A stretch of DNA of 52,351 nt from Burkholderiales bacterium (lineage in GTDB: Bacteria > Pseudomonadota > Gammaproteobacteria > Burkholderiales > Burkholderiaceae_C), in contig JACPYV010000016.1 in NCBI GenBank assembly GCA_016195825.1, positions 1-52,351 of the forward strand, read 5' to 3'. Positions 7,747 through 15,246 of this stretch are shown here, one piece after another. Within the stretch, counting starts at the first letter, position 1. Each line of letters opens with the position of its first letter. The notes beneath the pieces are model-generated. The model was not told the DNA's origin, did no database searches, and was given only the letters and a program-made list of their open reading frames with translations. The translations under genes and the position numbers were made by a program.

Positions 7747-8295
7747 ATGCCCGACTCTTTCTCGCTGGAAAGCCTCAGGCGCATCCGCCGCCTGGCCTTC
7801 GTCGTGCGGGCGCTGTGCCTGATCGGCGTGCTCGTCATCGGCACCATGCCCTTCCTGTTCTGGGCCCAGCCGGAGTGGGTGGCCGAGGTCGTGACGCAGC
7901 AATGGGCGATCAGCAAGATCCAGCTGGACCTGTACGCCCGCCTCGGCGGCCTGGCCGGCTCCGCGGTGCCTGCTTCGGTGAGCCTGTTCGCGCTGTGGCA
8001 GATGTGGGCGCTGTTCGGCTGCTTCGCCCAGGGCGAGCTGCTGGCGCGCACGCCCGCAACCCACTTGCGCCGGCTGGGCCTCGCGCTGTGTGCGCTGGCC
8101 GTGGCCCAGCCGGTGGGCCGCACGCTGTCCATCCTGGCGCTGACCTGGGGCAACCCCAAGGGTGAACGGCAGCTGTGGGTGGGGCTGTCAGCAGACCACT
8201 ACCTGTCGCTGTTGTTCGGCCTGCTGCTGCTGGCGCTGGCCCAGGTGCTGGCGGAGGGGGCACGCTTGGCCGAAGAGAACGCGGAGTTCGTCTGA
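7747..8295 (+). CDS. DUF2975 family integral membrane protein
   Basis: The 182-residue protein has four predicted membrane segments (about residues 18-39, 66-90, 101-120 and 150-168), in the DUF2975 arrangement. I start it at ATG 7747 (MPDSFSLESLRR). The stop overlaps the ATG of the following XRE regulator (TGATG), the usual DUF2975/YozG-like pairing. The family has no firmly known function; by analogy with other membrane protein/small XRE pairs it may tune the regulator or sense a membrane state, but that is inference. Confidence 0.75.
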   Translation: MPDSFSLESLRRIRRLAFVVRALCLIGVLVIGTMPFLFWAQPEWVAEVVTQQWAISKIQLDLYARLGGLAGSAVPASVSLFALWQMWALFGCFAQGELLARTPATHLRRLGLALCALAVAQPVGRTLSILALTWGNPKGERQLWVGLSADHYLSLLFGLLLLALAQVLAEGARLAEENAEFV

Positions 8296-8528
8296 TGCCC
8301 ATCGTGGTGACCCTCGACGTCATGCTCGCGCGCCGCAAGATGCGTTCGCGCGAGCTCGCCGAGCGTGTGGGCATCACTGAGGCCAACCTGTCGCTGCTCA
8401 AGAGCGGCAAGGTGCGCGGCGTGCGCTTCGACACCTTGGCCCGCATCTGCGAGGCCCTGCAATGCCAGCCTGGCGACCTGCTCGCCTGGGAACCCGGCCC
8501 CGAGCCGCCCGAAGACCCCAACGGATGA
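8295..8528 (+). CDS. Small XRE-family (YozG/Cro-like) transcriptional regulator
   Basis: This 77-residue protein is almost entirely one helix-turn-helix domain: RRKMRSRELAERVGITEANLSLLKSGKVRGVRF, then ICEALQCQPGDLLAWE. The phrase CEALxCQPGDLLxW is typical of the YozG-like small regulators paired with DUF2975. Its ATG overlaps the DUF2975 stop, and its TGA overlaps the next gene's ATG at 8525, so three genes are probably translated as a unit. A likely target is the palindromic promoter region around 7713. Confidence 0.85.
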   Translation: MPIVVTLDVMLARRKMRSRELAERVGITEANLSLLKSGKVRGVRFDTLARICEALQCQPGDLLAWEPGPEPPEDPNG

Positions 8529-9277
8529 CCATGAGAATCCTGCTTGCCTGCCTGCCCGCCTGTCTCTTGGCGGCCTCGGCTGCGGCCACCCATGCCCAGA
8601 CCGAAGTGCTGCCCACGGTGAAGACGGAACTCAAGCGCGACGGCGGCGTGCTGCCCTACGGCCAGATCAACACCTTGCTGACCCGACTGGGCCGGTATGG
8701 CGAGGGTCTGTTCCGCATGGACTTTCGCGTCGACATCGAGAAGACCAAGATGCCGCTGCCCGACATCCGCCTGGCCGTGCGCAGCGACGATGCCGATTAC
8801 CCCATCAAGCTCGACGCTGAGGGCCGGTTCGACCTGCCCGTGCTGCCCGAGGCCGAGGGCAAGACTGCCGACTTCGCGTCCAACGCCGCCAAGGGCCAGA
8901 TGGCGGTGCGCGGCAGCATCGAGCTGACTGTGCCACCGGAGCAGCTCACCATGGCCAAGGTGCGCCAGGTCGTGCGGGTGGCGCGCACGCTGCGCGAGGA
9001 GCTGCTGCCCTGGTACCTGCGCTGGCTGTTCCCGCGCATCGAGGCCGTGCGCGTCTGCAGCGCCACGCCGACCTGGGAGCTGGAATGGCGCGAGGACGGC
9101 CACCCTGGCGGCCAGTTGCTGGGCTTGCCGCTGCCCGTGGCTGCCGGCGAGCGCGAGCCGGACACGAAGAAGGGCGAGAAGAGCCGCCCCTGCACGCTGC
9201 TGACCGGCCAGGAAAACTGGCCCGACGCGGCGCGCCTGCTGGCACCGGCCGGCACCAAGCTCAGCGTGAAGCTTTAG
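8525..9277 (+). CDS. Exported protein of unknown function (DUF2987-like)
   Basis: The 250-residue protein begins with a signal peptide (MTMRILLACLPACLLAASA, cleavage near AQT at about 26) and should be periplasmic. The mature region has a central TKMPLPDIRLAVRSDD block, a PIKLDAEGRFDLPVLPE block and a Cys pair (CSATP, RPCTLL). It slightly recalls DUF2987-type exported proteins, but I am not certain. ATG 8525 overlaps the XRE stop; ATG 8531 is an alternative. It is third in the operon begun by the DUF2975 gene. Confidence 0.65.
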   Translation: MTMRILLACLPACLLAASAAATHAQTEVLPTVKTELKRDGGVLPYGQINTLLTRLGRYGEGLFRMDFRVDIEKTKMPLPDIRLAVRSDDADYPIKLDAEGRFDLPVLPEAEGKTADFASNAAKGQMAVRGSIELTVPPEQLTMAKVRQVVRVARTLREELLPWYLRWLFPRIEAVRVCSATPTWELEWREDGHPGGQLLGLPLPVAAGEREPDTKKGEKSRPCTLLTGQENWPDAARLLAPAGTKLSVKL

Positions 9278-9281
9278 GCCC

Positions 9282-9941
9282 GTGAACCACCGCTGGGTTG
9301 CGCGCGGCCTCGTCGTCGCGTTGCACGTCGGATTGATCACCGGGCTGTGGCTGCACCAGGCGGCGCCGCAGCGCGACCACCGCGACCGGCGAGTGACGAC
9401 GGTCTGGCTGATCGCTCCGCAGGCCCGCCAGAACCCGTCGCCCGCGCGGCCGCCGCTGCCAGCCCCGCGCAGGACGGCGCCGGAACGCCCGGACATCGCC
9501 CAGGACGTCACACATCCCGCGCTCACGACGCAGGCCCCACCTGTGGCCGCCCAGCCCTCACCGGCTGCCACGCAACCCGAGATCACTCCCGCCGAGCCAC
9601 CACGCACGACGCTGCGGCTGACGCTGCCGCCGGGCTATGCCGCCTCGTCTGCGGTGGCGCGCAACCCGGCGCTGGGCGACCCGCGCAGCAACAGCGTGCG
9701 GCCGACATTCGAGGACCGCATCGCCGACGCGACCGGCGGCGCGGGCGCCTGGGTCGAAGAACGGACCAGCGACAACCGCGCCCAAGCCGTCGGCGCGCTC
9801 GGCGAGCACCGCACCGTCATGCGCCGCGGCGACACCTGCGTCGAGATCTTCCGCTCACGCATCTCCGACACCGATCCCTTCAACGGCAACGTCGCCCCGC
9901 GCGCCGGGAAGATGCTTGGCAAGCCCTACAAGTGCAAGTGA
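9282..9941 (+). CDS. TonB-like N-terminally anchored, proline-rich protein
   Basis: It starts at GTG 9282, 4 bp after the previous stop. One membrane anchor (residues 8-25, RGLVVALHVGLITGLWLH) is followed by about 80 Pro/Ala/Gln-rich residues resembling the periplasm-spanning part of TonB. The C-terminal about 100 residues hold a conserved-looking block (TFEDRIADATGG, MRRGDTCVEIFRSRISDTDPFN) that is not a TonB domain. A role as a periplasmic spacer or scaffold is plausible, but the function is unknown. It is last in the DUF2975/XRE operon and converges with the GH30 gene. Confidence 0.65.
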   Translation: MNHRWVARGLVVALHVGLITGLWLHQAAPQRDHRDRRVTTVWLIAPQARQNPSPARPPLPAPRRTAPERPDIAQDVTHPALTTQAPPVAAQPSPAATQPEITPAEPPRTTLRLTLPPGYAASSAVARNPALGDPRSNSVRPTFEDRIADATGGAGAWVEERTSDNRAQAVGALGEHRTVMRRGDTCVEIFRSRISDTDPFNGNVAPRAGKMLGKPYKCK

Positions 9942-9954
9942 GGCACCGGGCCAG

Positions 9955-11466
9955 CTACTTCCAGCGGAAGGTGGCCGCCGACTGCGCCGGCATCGAGACT
10001 GAGAAATTGCCAGCCGCCGCGTTGACGACGACGCTGGTCACCACCGAGTTGTTGTTATAGGCCAGCAGCACGCTCGTGCCGTCTGGGTTCTCGAAGGCCA
10101 CCGACAACACATTGCCCGCGCCGCTGGTGGAGGCGATGCGCCGCGCGCCGCGCTGCACGAAGCGGCTCAGGTGGCCCAGCGCGTAGAACTCGGCGTTCCG
10201 GGTCACCGCGCCGGTCGCCTTGTCCACCGTCACCACGCCCCGGCAATCCGCACAGCCGCCCAGGTGTGGGCCGTGGTCCTGGTCCAGCGCCGCGTTGAAC
10301 AGCAGCACACCTTGGGCCCAGTTGCGCGTGGCGCCGATCATCAGCGTGCGGACGTTGAAGGACAGCGTGTTGCCGAAGCCCGGGGCGCCCTCGTAGCCGG
10401 TGCACTCGGTAAAAAAGCTGCCGACGCCCGGGAAAGAGTCGTGCACGGTGGACTGGCCGCTCACGTCCCCGCGGTAGCAATGCCAGGCCACGCCAGCGAT
10501 GAAGCCGGCGGCCTTGGTGTCGGCCAGCACGGTGGTGGCCTGGGCGGCCAGGTCCCAGTTGTGGTCGAGCTCCAGCAGCCGGGTCGCCAGCCCCGCCGCG
10601 CGCAGCGCCGGGCCGACGTGGTCGCCAACGAGGCTGATGCGCTGCTGCGGGCTCAGCCTCATGCCGGGGTAGTTGTCGGGCTCGAAGTCAGGTTCGTTCT
10701 GCAGGCTCAGATAGTCGATCGGCACGCCCTCGGCGGCAAACGCCTGCACGGTCTGCGTCAGATAGCGCGCGAAGGCGTCGTGGTACTCCGGCTTCAACGT
10801 GCCCTTGATGAGAGAGTCCGTCGTCTTCATCCAGCCTGGCGGGCTCCAGGGAGTAGCCATGACCGCGAGATCCGGGTTCAGCGCCCGCGCCGCCCGTGCC
10901 GTCGGCAGCACATCGGCCCTCGCCGGCGCGATAGAGAAGCCGGCCAGTGATACGTCGGTCTGGCCCTTGGGCTGGTCGTCGTAGCTGTAATGGCTGGCCG
11001 AAAAGTCCGACGCGCCGAGGGTCAACCGGGTGAAGTTGAAGCGGTTGCCCTGCGGACCGAACAGGTCGGCCAGCAGCGCGTCGCGCTGGGCGGCGCTCAT
11101 GTCGTGCTGGATGACGTAGGCCGCCGCGTCCGTGAGGCTGGCACCGAAGCCGACCATCTGCTGGAACTTCTGCGTGGCGTCGACGGTGATCGTCGCCCCC
11201 GCCGCCACCCCGGTGTAGAGCGGCAAGGCCGTCTGCGGCGTGAGCAGCGCGGACTGGTCCGGCGTCGTGAGCCAGACCTCGGCCGTAGTGCCGGTCGGCA
11301 CAGGCGCCGGTGCGGGAGCTGGCGTGGAGGGTGCGGGCGTCGGCGTGGGGACGCTGCCACCGCCACCGCCACCGCCGCACCCGGCCACCAGCCCCGCGAC
11401 CAGCAGGCCGCTCCACAGAGCGCCCCGCGCGCCCAGCCATCCACCGACGATGCTTCGTCCTGTCAC
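9955..11466 (-). CDS. GH30-family glycoside hydrolase, lipoprotein
   Basis: The 503-residue protein has a lipobox (LVAGC, Cys 30), a Gly run and a Thr/Pro/Ala linker, then a GH30 TIM barrel plus beta domain. The acid/base is in LSLQNEPDF (Glu near 258) and the nucleophile in FFTECTGYEG (Glu near 355). GH30 members act on glucosylceramide, beta-1,6-glucan or glucuronoxylan; the subfamily is not decidable by eye, and the motif layout resembles the glucosylceramidase-type subfamilies. It probably sits on the outer membrane. The start is GTG 11466: AGGAG has a good spacing to it, while ATG 11471 reads only ATG-ACG-TGA. Confidence 0.85.
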   Translation of the reverse strand: MTGRSIVGGWLGARGALWSGLLVAGLVAGCGGGGGGGSVPTPTPAPSTPAPAPAPVPTGTTAEVWLTTPDQSALLTPQTALPLYTGVAAGATITVDATQKFQQMVGFGASLTDAAAYVIQHDMSAAQRDALLADLFGPQGNRFNFTRLTLGASDFSASHYSYDDQPKGQTDVSLAGFSIAPARADVLPTARAARALNPDLAVMATPWSPPGWMKTTDSLIKGTLKPEYHDAFARYLTQTVQAFAAEGVPIDYLSLQNEPDFEPDNYPGMRLSPQQRISLVGDHVGPALRAAGLATRLLELDHNWDLAAQATTVLADTKAAGFIAGVAWHCYRGDVSGQSTVHDSFPGVGSFFTECTGYEGAPGFGNTLSFNVRTLMIGATRNWAQGVLLFNAALDQDHGPHLGGCADCRGVVTVDKATGAVTRNAEFYALGHLSRFVQRGARRIASTSGAGNVLSVAFENPDGTSVLLAYNNNSVVTSVVVNAAAGNFSVSMPAQSAATFRWK

Positions 11467-11499
11467 GTCATGTCTCCTTGATTGGAATTGGACCGAGAT

Positions 11500-11515
11500 T
11501 TGGAACCGGTTCCAA
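11500..11515. promoter_or_regulatory. LacI-family-type operator 1 of the GH30 gene
   Basis: TTGGAACCGGTTCCAA is a perfect 16-base palindrome 34 bp upstream of the GH30 start. Its centre CCGG and the flanking half-sites suit LacI/GalR-family regulators of glycoside utilisation. The cognate regulator is not obvious in this window, since the LacI gene at 39751-40839 is near a different sequence (TGGTAGCGCTACCA type). Confidence 0.6.
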
Positions 11516-11599
11516 TTTAGTGTCCGAGACGGACTGACAGCTTGTCAATAGAGAAGAGTCTCAGGGCGAGGTCTTCCACGCATTTTCAGCGGTGAATTT

Positions 11600-11615
11600 A
11601 TGGAACCGATTCCAT
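11600..11615. promoter_or_regulatory. LacI-family-type operator 2 of the GH30 gene
   Basis: ATGGAACCGATTCCAT repeats the same motif as the site at 11500-11515 with one central change. The two centres are 100 bp apart, with the GH30 promoter presumably between or beside them, an arrangement compatible with looping by a tetrameric LacI-type repressor. It lies between the AraC-type gene and GH30, both on the minus strand. Confidence 0.55.
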
Positions 11616-11654
11616 TCAACCTGCCGCGACGACAAGGACGCGCCGCCCGAGGGT

Positions 11655-12491
11655 TCAGCGCGGCGCTGCCAGCGGCTGGGGGCGCACCGCCGTCGGCTCG
11701 ATACCGAACATGCGCTTGTGCGTACGGCTGAGGTGGGCCGAGTCGGAAAAGCCGGCCTGGTGTGCGGCCTCCGTCCAAGAAGCACCGGCCATCGCGGCAT
11801 CGATGGCGCGGTTGATGCGCAGCCACAGCAGGTAGGCGCGGAAGGAGCTGCCCGTGCCCGCCATGAACAGGTGACGGAAGCGGCTCTCCGACAAGGCGAC
11901 CGAGGACGCCACCTCGGCCAATGACAGCGGCTGAGCGATGTGCGCCTGGATGAATGCCAGCGCACGAGCCAGCCGCGGGTCCAGTTCGGCATCCGGCTCG
12001 GTGGTGGCGCCACACAGCGCGGCAATGGTCGCAACGGCGGCGTGCTGCATGGCCGGTGGCGTGGCATCGGCGGCAAAAGCCGCGAACAAGGTCTGCGCGG
12101 CGGTACGCGCCTCCCCGGCCGGCAGAGAGGCCACCTGCCCGGCCCCGAAATGCCGCGTCAGCGCACGGCCCGCGCGGCTCTCGGGCTCCACAAACAGATG
12201 CACCACTCGCAGGCCATCCACCTCGAACTGATGCGCGCAGTGGCTGGGTACCAGAGCGCCCGCAAAGCCGGTCCAGGCTCCTTGCGCCTCGGTGCGAAAG
12301 CGCAGCTCGCCCTCGGGGGCGAGAGCAAGCTGGTGGGCGTGGTGGTCATGCCATTCTGTGCGGCCCTGGCTGCTGCCTATCCACAGGCTGCCGCCCTGCC
12401 ATGAATAGATGCGGCCGCTGCCATCGTTTCCCCGCACCGGTCGGTCGACCAGGCTCCAGGGCGCGGCCGATGTCAGGCCAGGCGCTGTCAC
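11655..12491 (-). CDS. AraC-family transcriptional regulator
   Basis: This 278-residue protein has an N-terminal cupin-like sensing half (WHDHHAHQLALAPEGELRFR near residue 47) and a C-terminal AraC double helix-turn-helix (LARALAFIQAHIAQPLSLAEVASS, then HQAGFSDSAHLSRTHKRMFG). The start is GTG 12491. It is upstream of the GH30 gene on the same strand and divergent from the DUF3703 gene, so either could be a target. The effector is unknown; the His-rich cupin motif suggests a small ligand or metal, which is inference. Confidence 0.85.
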   Translation of the reverse strand: MTAPGLTSAAPWSLVDRPVRGNDGSGRIYSWQGGSLWIGSSQGRTEWHDHHAHQLALAPEGELRFRTEAQGAWTGFAGALVPSHCAHQFEVDGLRVVHLFVEPESRAGRALTRHFGAGQVASLPAGEARTAAQTLFAAFAADATPPAMQHAAVATIAALCGATTEPDAELDPRLARALAFIQAHIAQPLSLAEVASSVALSESRFRHLFMAGTGSSFRAYLLWLRINRAIDAAMAGASWTEAAHQAGFSDSAHLSRTHKRMFGIEPTAVRPQPLAAPR

Positions 12492-12583
12492 GCCAGCCCC
12501 TTCATGTCAGCCGTTTCGTTCAAGCGCAATGCAGTCTCCCTGCGAAGAATCCAGTCATCCCAGCAGCCCTGCCCACAACTGCG

Positions 12584-12958
12584 ATGAACCTCTTCAACCA
12601 CTTCGCCAAACGCATCAGCCCCAGCGTGACCGCCGAGCTGGACGCCGCCCGGTGGCACGAGTCCCGCGGCTGCGCCGACCTGGCGTTCCACCATCTCGAA
12701 CGCGCCCACATCCTAGGCCAGACCTCGACAGCGCTGCACGTGCGCACGCACTGGGCCATGCTAGTCCTGGCCATGCGCCAGCGCGACATCGGCGAGCTGC
12801 TGGGCCAGGTCTGGCGCACGGCCGGCGCGGCGCTCAAGACATGGGCCTGGGTGCCGACCGGCAACACGGGCCGGGCCCACGTCAGCGGCTTCAAGCCCAT
12901 GCCCATTCCCGCCGAGCTGAAACGGCTGATCGAAGCTGCACGGCGACCCAGCGCCTAG
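12584..12958 (+). CDS. DUF3703 family protein
   Basis: The 124-residue protein matches DUF3703 along its length: ELDAARWHESRG, LAFHHLERAHILGQTSTALHVRTHW, then VPTGNTGRAHVSGFKPMPIP. No signal peptide or membrane segment is visible, so it is presumably cytoplasmic. The start is ATG 12584; the open frame extends upstream antisense to the AraC gene but without family similarity. DUF3703 genes often sit near metal or mercury resistance or other accessory genes; here the neighbours are a lipoprotein and a di-haem cytochrome. Function unknown. Confidence 0.8.
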   Translation: MNLFNHFAKRISPSVTAELDAARWHESRGCADLAFHHLERAHILGQTSTALHVRTHWAMLVLAMRQRDIGELLGQVWRTAGAALKTWAWVPTGNTGRAHVSGFKPMPIPAELKRLIEAARRPSA

Positions 12959-13046
12959 CCCCACGTTTCTTCTTCAACTGCAACCGTGGGGCACCCGCCG
13001 CCCCAGGGGTGCGCTCGCCCTCACCCCAACCCCAGGAGTCCCGACC

Positions 13047-13484
13047 ATGCATCGTTCCAGCATCCTCAGCACCGCCGCCGCCTTCGCCAGCGCCGTCTAC
13101 CTCAGCGCCTGCGGCAGCCCGCCGCACGACCTGGACCTGTCGCTGCAACATGCCAGCACGCAAGGCCATTTCGTTGTGGGACTGACGCCACCGGCCGGCG
13201 GGCCCGCCCTCCACCAGATCCAGACCTGGCAGCTGCGGTTGACCGAGGCGGACGGACGGCCGGTGTTGCAGGCGCGCATCCTCTTCGACGGCGGCATGCC
13301 CCAGCACGGCCATGGCTTCCCGACCCAGCCGCGCGTCACCCGCGAGATCAGCCCCGGCGTCTACGCGCTAGAGGGCGTGAAGTTCAGCATGTCCGGCTGG
13401 TGGGACATGAAGCTGGGCATACGCGCCGGCGAGCGCACCGACACCGCGGTGTTCAACGTGGTGCTGGGCGACGGCCAGCGCTGA
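13047..13484 (+). CDS. FixH/YtkA-like periplasmic lipoprotein
   Basis: The 145-residue protein has a lipoprotein-type N-terminus (VYLSACG, Cys about 22) and an immunoglobulin-like beta domain with GGMPQHGHGFPTQPRVT and GVYALEGVKFSMSGWWDMKLGI, the pattern of FixH/YtkA-type domains. The Met-Pro-x-His and His-Gly-His motifs could bind copper, which is inference. It ends 10 bp before the di-haem cytochrome gene, whose Shine-Dalgarno (GAGGAGG) overlaps its stop, so the two probably form a functional pair. Confidence 0.7.
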   Translation: MHRSSILSTAAAFASAVYLSACGSPPHDLDLSLQHASTQGHFVVGLTPPAGGPALHQIQTWQLRLTEADGRPVLQARILFDGGMPQHGHGFPTQPRVTREISPGVYALEGVKFSMSGWWDMKLGIRAGERTDTAVFNVVLGDGQR

Positions 13485-13494
13485 GGAGGGCGAC

Positions 13495-14781
13495 ATGAAG
13501 CTGCGCCTCCTGCTGGCCATCGCTGCGCTGTTGCCCTGCGCGGCCACCGGCCCCTGGGCTTCGGCCGCAGGGAATTCGACCTGGACCGCGACCGAGCGGG
13601 CCGTGCTCGCCACGCTGCACATTGGCGGACTGCCGCCGCCGCCGGCCGACCCGTCCAACGCGGTCGAAGCCCGCCCCGAGGCGGCCGCGCTGGGCAAGCG
13701 GCTGTTCTTCGACACCCGGCTGTCCGCCAACGGCCAAGTGGCCTGCGCCAGCTGCCACGCGCCCGAGCGCGGCTTCCAGGACGGGCGACCGCTGGGCCAG
13801 GGCCTGGCCACGGGCAGCCGCCGCACGATGCAAGTGATGGCCCCCGCCCACGCCAGCTGGTTCTTCTGGGACGGCCGTAAGGACAGCCTGTGGTCGCAGG
13901 CCCTGGGCCCGCTGGAAGACGGCGCCGAGCATGGCGCGAACCGGATGCAGCTAGTGCAGCTGCTGGCGCGCGCCTACAGGCCGGACTACGAGGCCCTGTT
14001 CGGCCCCCTGCCGGGGTTGGACGGGCTGCCCGCCGCGGCCAGCCCGCTGGGCGCGGCAGCCGAGCGCGAGGCCTGGGCGCGCCTGTCCGCCGCGCAGCAG
14101 GAAAGCGTCAACCGCGCCTTCGCCAACCTGGGCAAGGCCATCGCCGCCTACGAGCGCCGGCTGTCGCCCGGCGAGAGCCGCCTGGACCGCTACATCGCCG
14201 CCGTCATTGGCGGGCGGCCCCAGGACGAGGCGGCGCTGTCACCCCAGGAGGTGCGCGGCCTGCGCCTGTTCATCGGCAAGGCGCAGTGCGTCAGCTGCCA
14301 TTCCGGCCCGCTGCTGACGGACCAGCACTTCCACAACACCGGCGTGCCGCCGCGCCTCCCGCTGGAACCAGACCGGGGGCGCGAGCCGGCCGTGGCTCGC
14401 GTCAAGGCCGATCCGTTCAACTGCCTGGGGCCCTTCAGCGATGCGCCGCCTGGGGCACCCGACGCCTGCCAGGAGCTGCGCTTCATCGCGGACACCGACC
14501 CGCACATGCTGGGCGCCTTCAAGACGCCCAGCCTGCGCAACGTCGCCGAGCGGGCGCCCTACATGCACGCCGGCCAGCTGGCGACGCTGGAGCAGGTCGT
14601 CGCACATTACGTCACGGCGCCCGACGCTGCGGTGGGCCACAGCGAGCTGGCCCGACCCGGGCAGCACCGCACCGAGCGGCGTCCCATCGCATTGGACGCC
14701 GCGGAGGCCGCCGACCTGGCAGCCCTGCTGCGCAGCCTGTCCGGGCCGCTTTGCGAGGCCAGCGAAGGCCACCGATGCTGA
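13495..14781 (+). CDS. MauG/cytochrome c peroxidase-family di-haem protein
   Basis: The 428-residue precursor has a Sec signal peptide (to about residue 23) and two c-type haem sites, CASCH near residue 83 and CVSCH near 265, plus the family block YMHAGQLATLEQVVAHY. These periplasmic enzymes use two haems to reduce H2O2 or oxidise protein side chains (MauG, MbnH). Strong start: GAGGAGG then ATG 13495. It follows the FixH/YtkA-like lipoprotein, a candidate partner or substrate. Its stop overlaps the GNAT start (ATGCTGA). Whether it is a peroxidase or a MauG-type oxidase cannot be told here. Confidence 0.87.
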   Translation: MKLRLLLAIAALLPCAATGPWASAAGNSTWTATERAVLATLHIGGLPPPPADPSNAVEARPEAAALGKRLFFDTRLSANGQVACASCHAPERGFQDGRPLGQGLATGSRRTMQVMAPAHASWFFWDGRKDSLWSQALGPLEDGAEHGANRMQLVQLLARAYRPDYEALFGPLPGLDGLPAAASPLGAAAEREAWARLSAAQQESVNRAFANLGKAIAAYERRLSPGESRLDRYIAAVIGGRPQDEAALSPQEVRGLRLFIGKAQCVSCHSGPLLTDQHFHNTGVPPRLPLEPDRGREPAVARVKADPFNCLGPFSDAPPGAPDACQELRFIADTDPHMLGAFKTPSLRNVAERAPYMHAGQLATLEQVVAHYVTAPDAAVGHSELARPGQHRTERRPIALDAAEAADLAALLRSLSGPLCEASEGHRC

Positions 14782-15239
14782 GCTGCCGCCACGCCACCCG
14801 GCGCGATGCGGCGGCGCTGTTCGAGATGGTGCGCGAACTGGCCGCGCACGAGGGCAGCCTCGCGGCGCTGCGGACCGACCTGGAGCGCTTCTGCCGCGAC
14901 GGCTTCGGGCCGCAGCCGCGCTTCGCGGCCGTGCTGGCGGAGCTCGACGGCCGGCTGGTCGGCTACGTGTCCTACACCCGGGCCTACGCCATCTGGTGCG
15001 GCGCGACGACGCTGGCGGTCGACGACGTCTACGTGCGGGCAGCGTTCCGCGGTCGGGGTGTCGGCGAGGCCCTGCTGCGCTGGCTGCGCCAGTTCGCGGC
15101 CCAGACCGGCGCCAGCCGCCTGCGCTGGGAGGTGAATGCCAACAATGGCGGCGCTGTTCGCTTCTACGAGCGCCTCGGTGCGGTCGTCAAGACCAAGGGC
15201 CTGTGCGCCTGGGAGCTGGCCGAGCGTGAACGGACTTAG
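14775..15239 (+). CDS. GNAT-family N-acetyltransferase (SSAT-like)
   Basis: The 154-residue protein is a single GNAT domain: N-terminal RHATRRDAAALFEMVRELAAHE, acetyl-CoA site VRAAFRGRGVGEALLRWL (near residues 88-105) and the C-terminal NGGAVRFYERLGAVVKTKG. The layout is like small-molecule or spermidine-type acetyltransferases. Its ATG (14775) overlaps the stop of the di-haem cytochrome gene, so it belongs to the same transcription unit although no functional link is evident. Substrate unknown. Confidence 0.85.
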   Translation: MLSCRHATRRDAAALFEMVRELAAHEGSLAALRTDLERFCRDGFGPQPRFAAVLAELDGRLVGYVSYTRAYAIWCGATTLAVDDVYVRAAFRGRGVGEALLRWLRQFAAQTGASRLRWEVNANNGGAVRFYERLGAVVKTKGLCAWELAERERT

Positions 15240-15246
15240 GTCCTGT

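Noticed and set aside
7910..9607. Minus-strand 565-codon frame
   Set aside because: Overlaps four well-supported plus-strand genes and has repetitive shadow composition.
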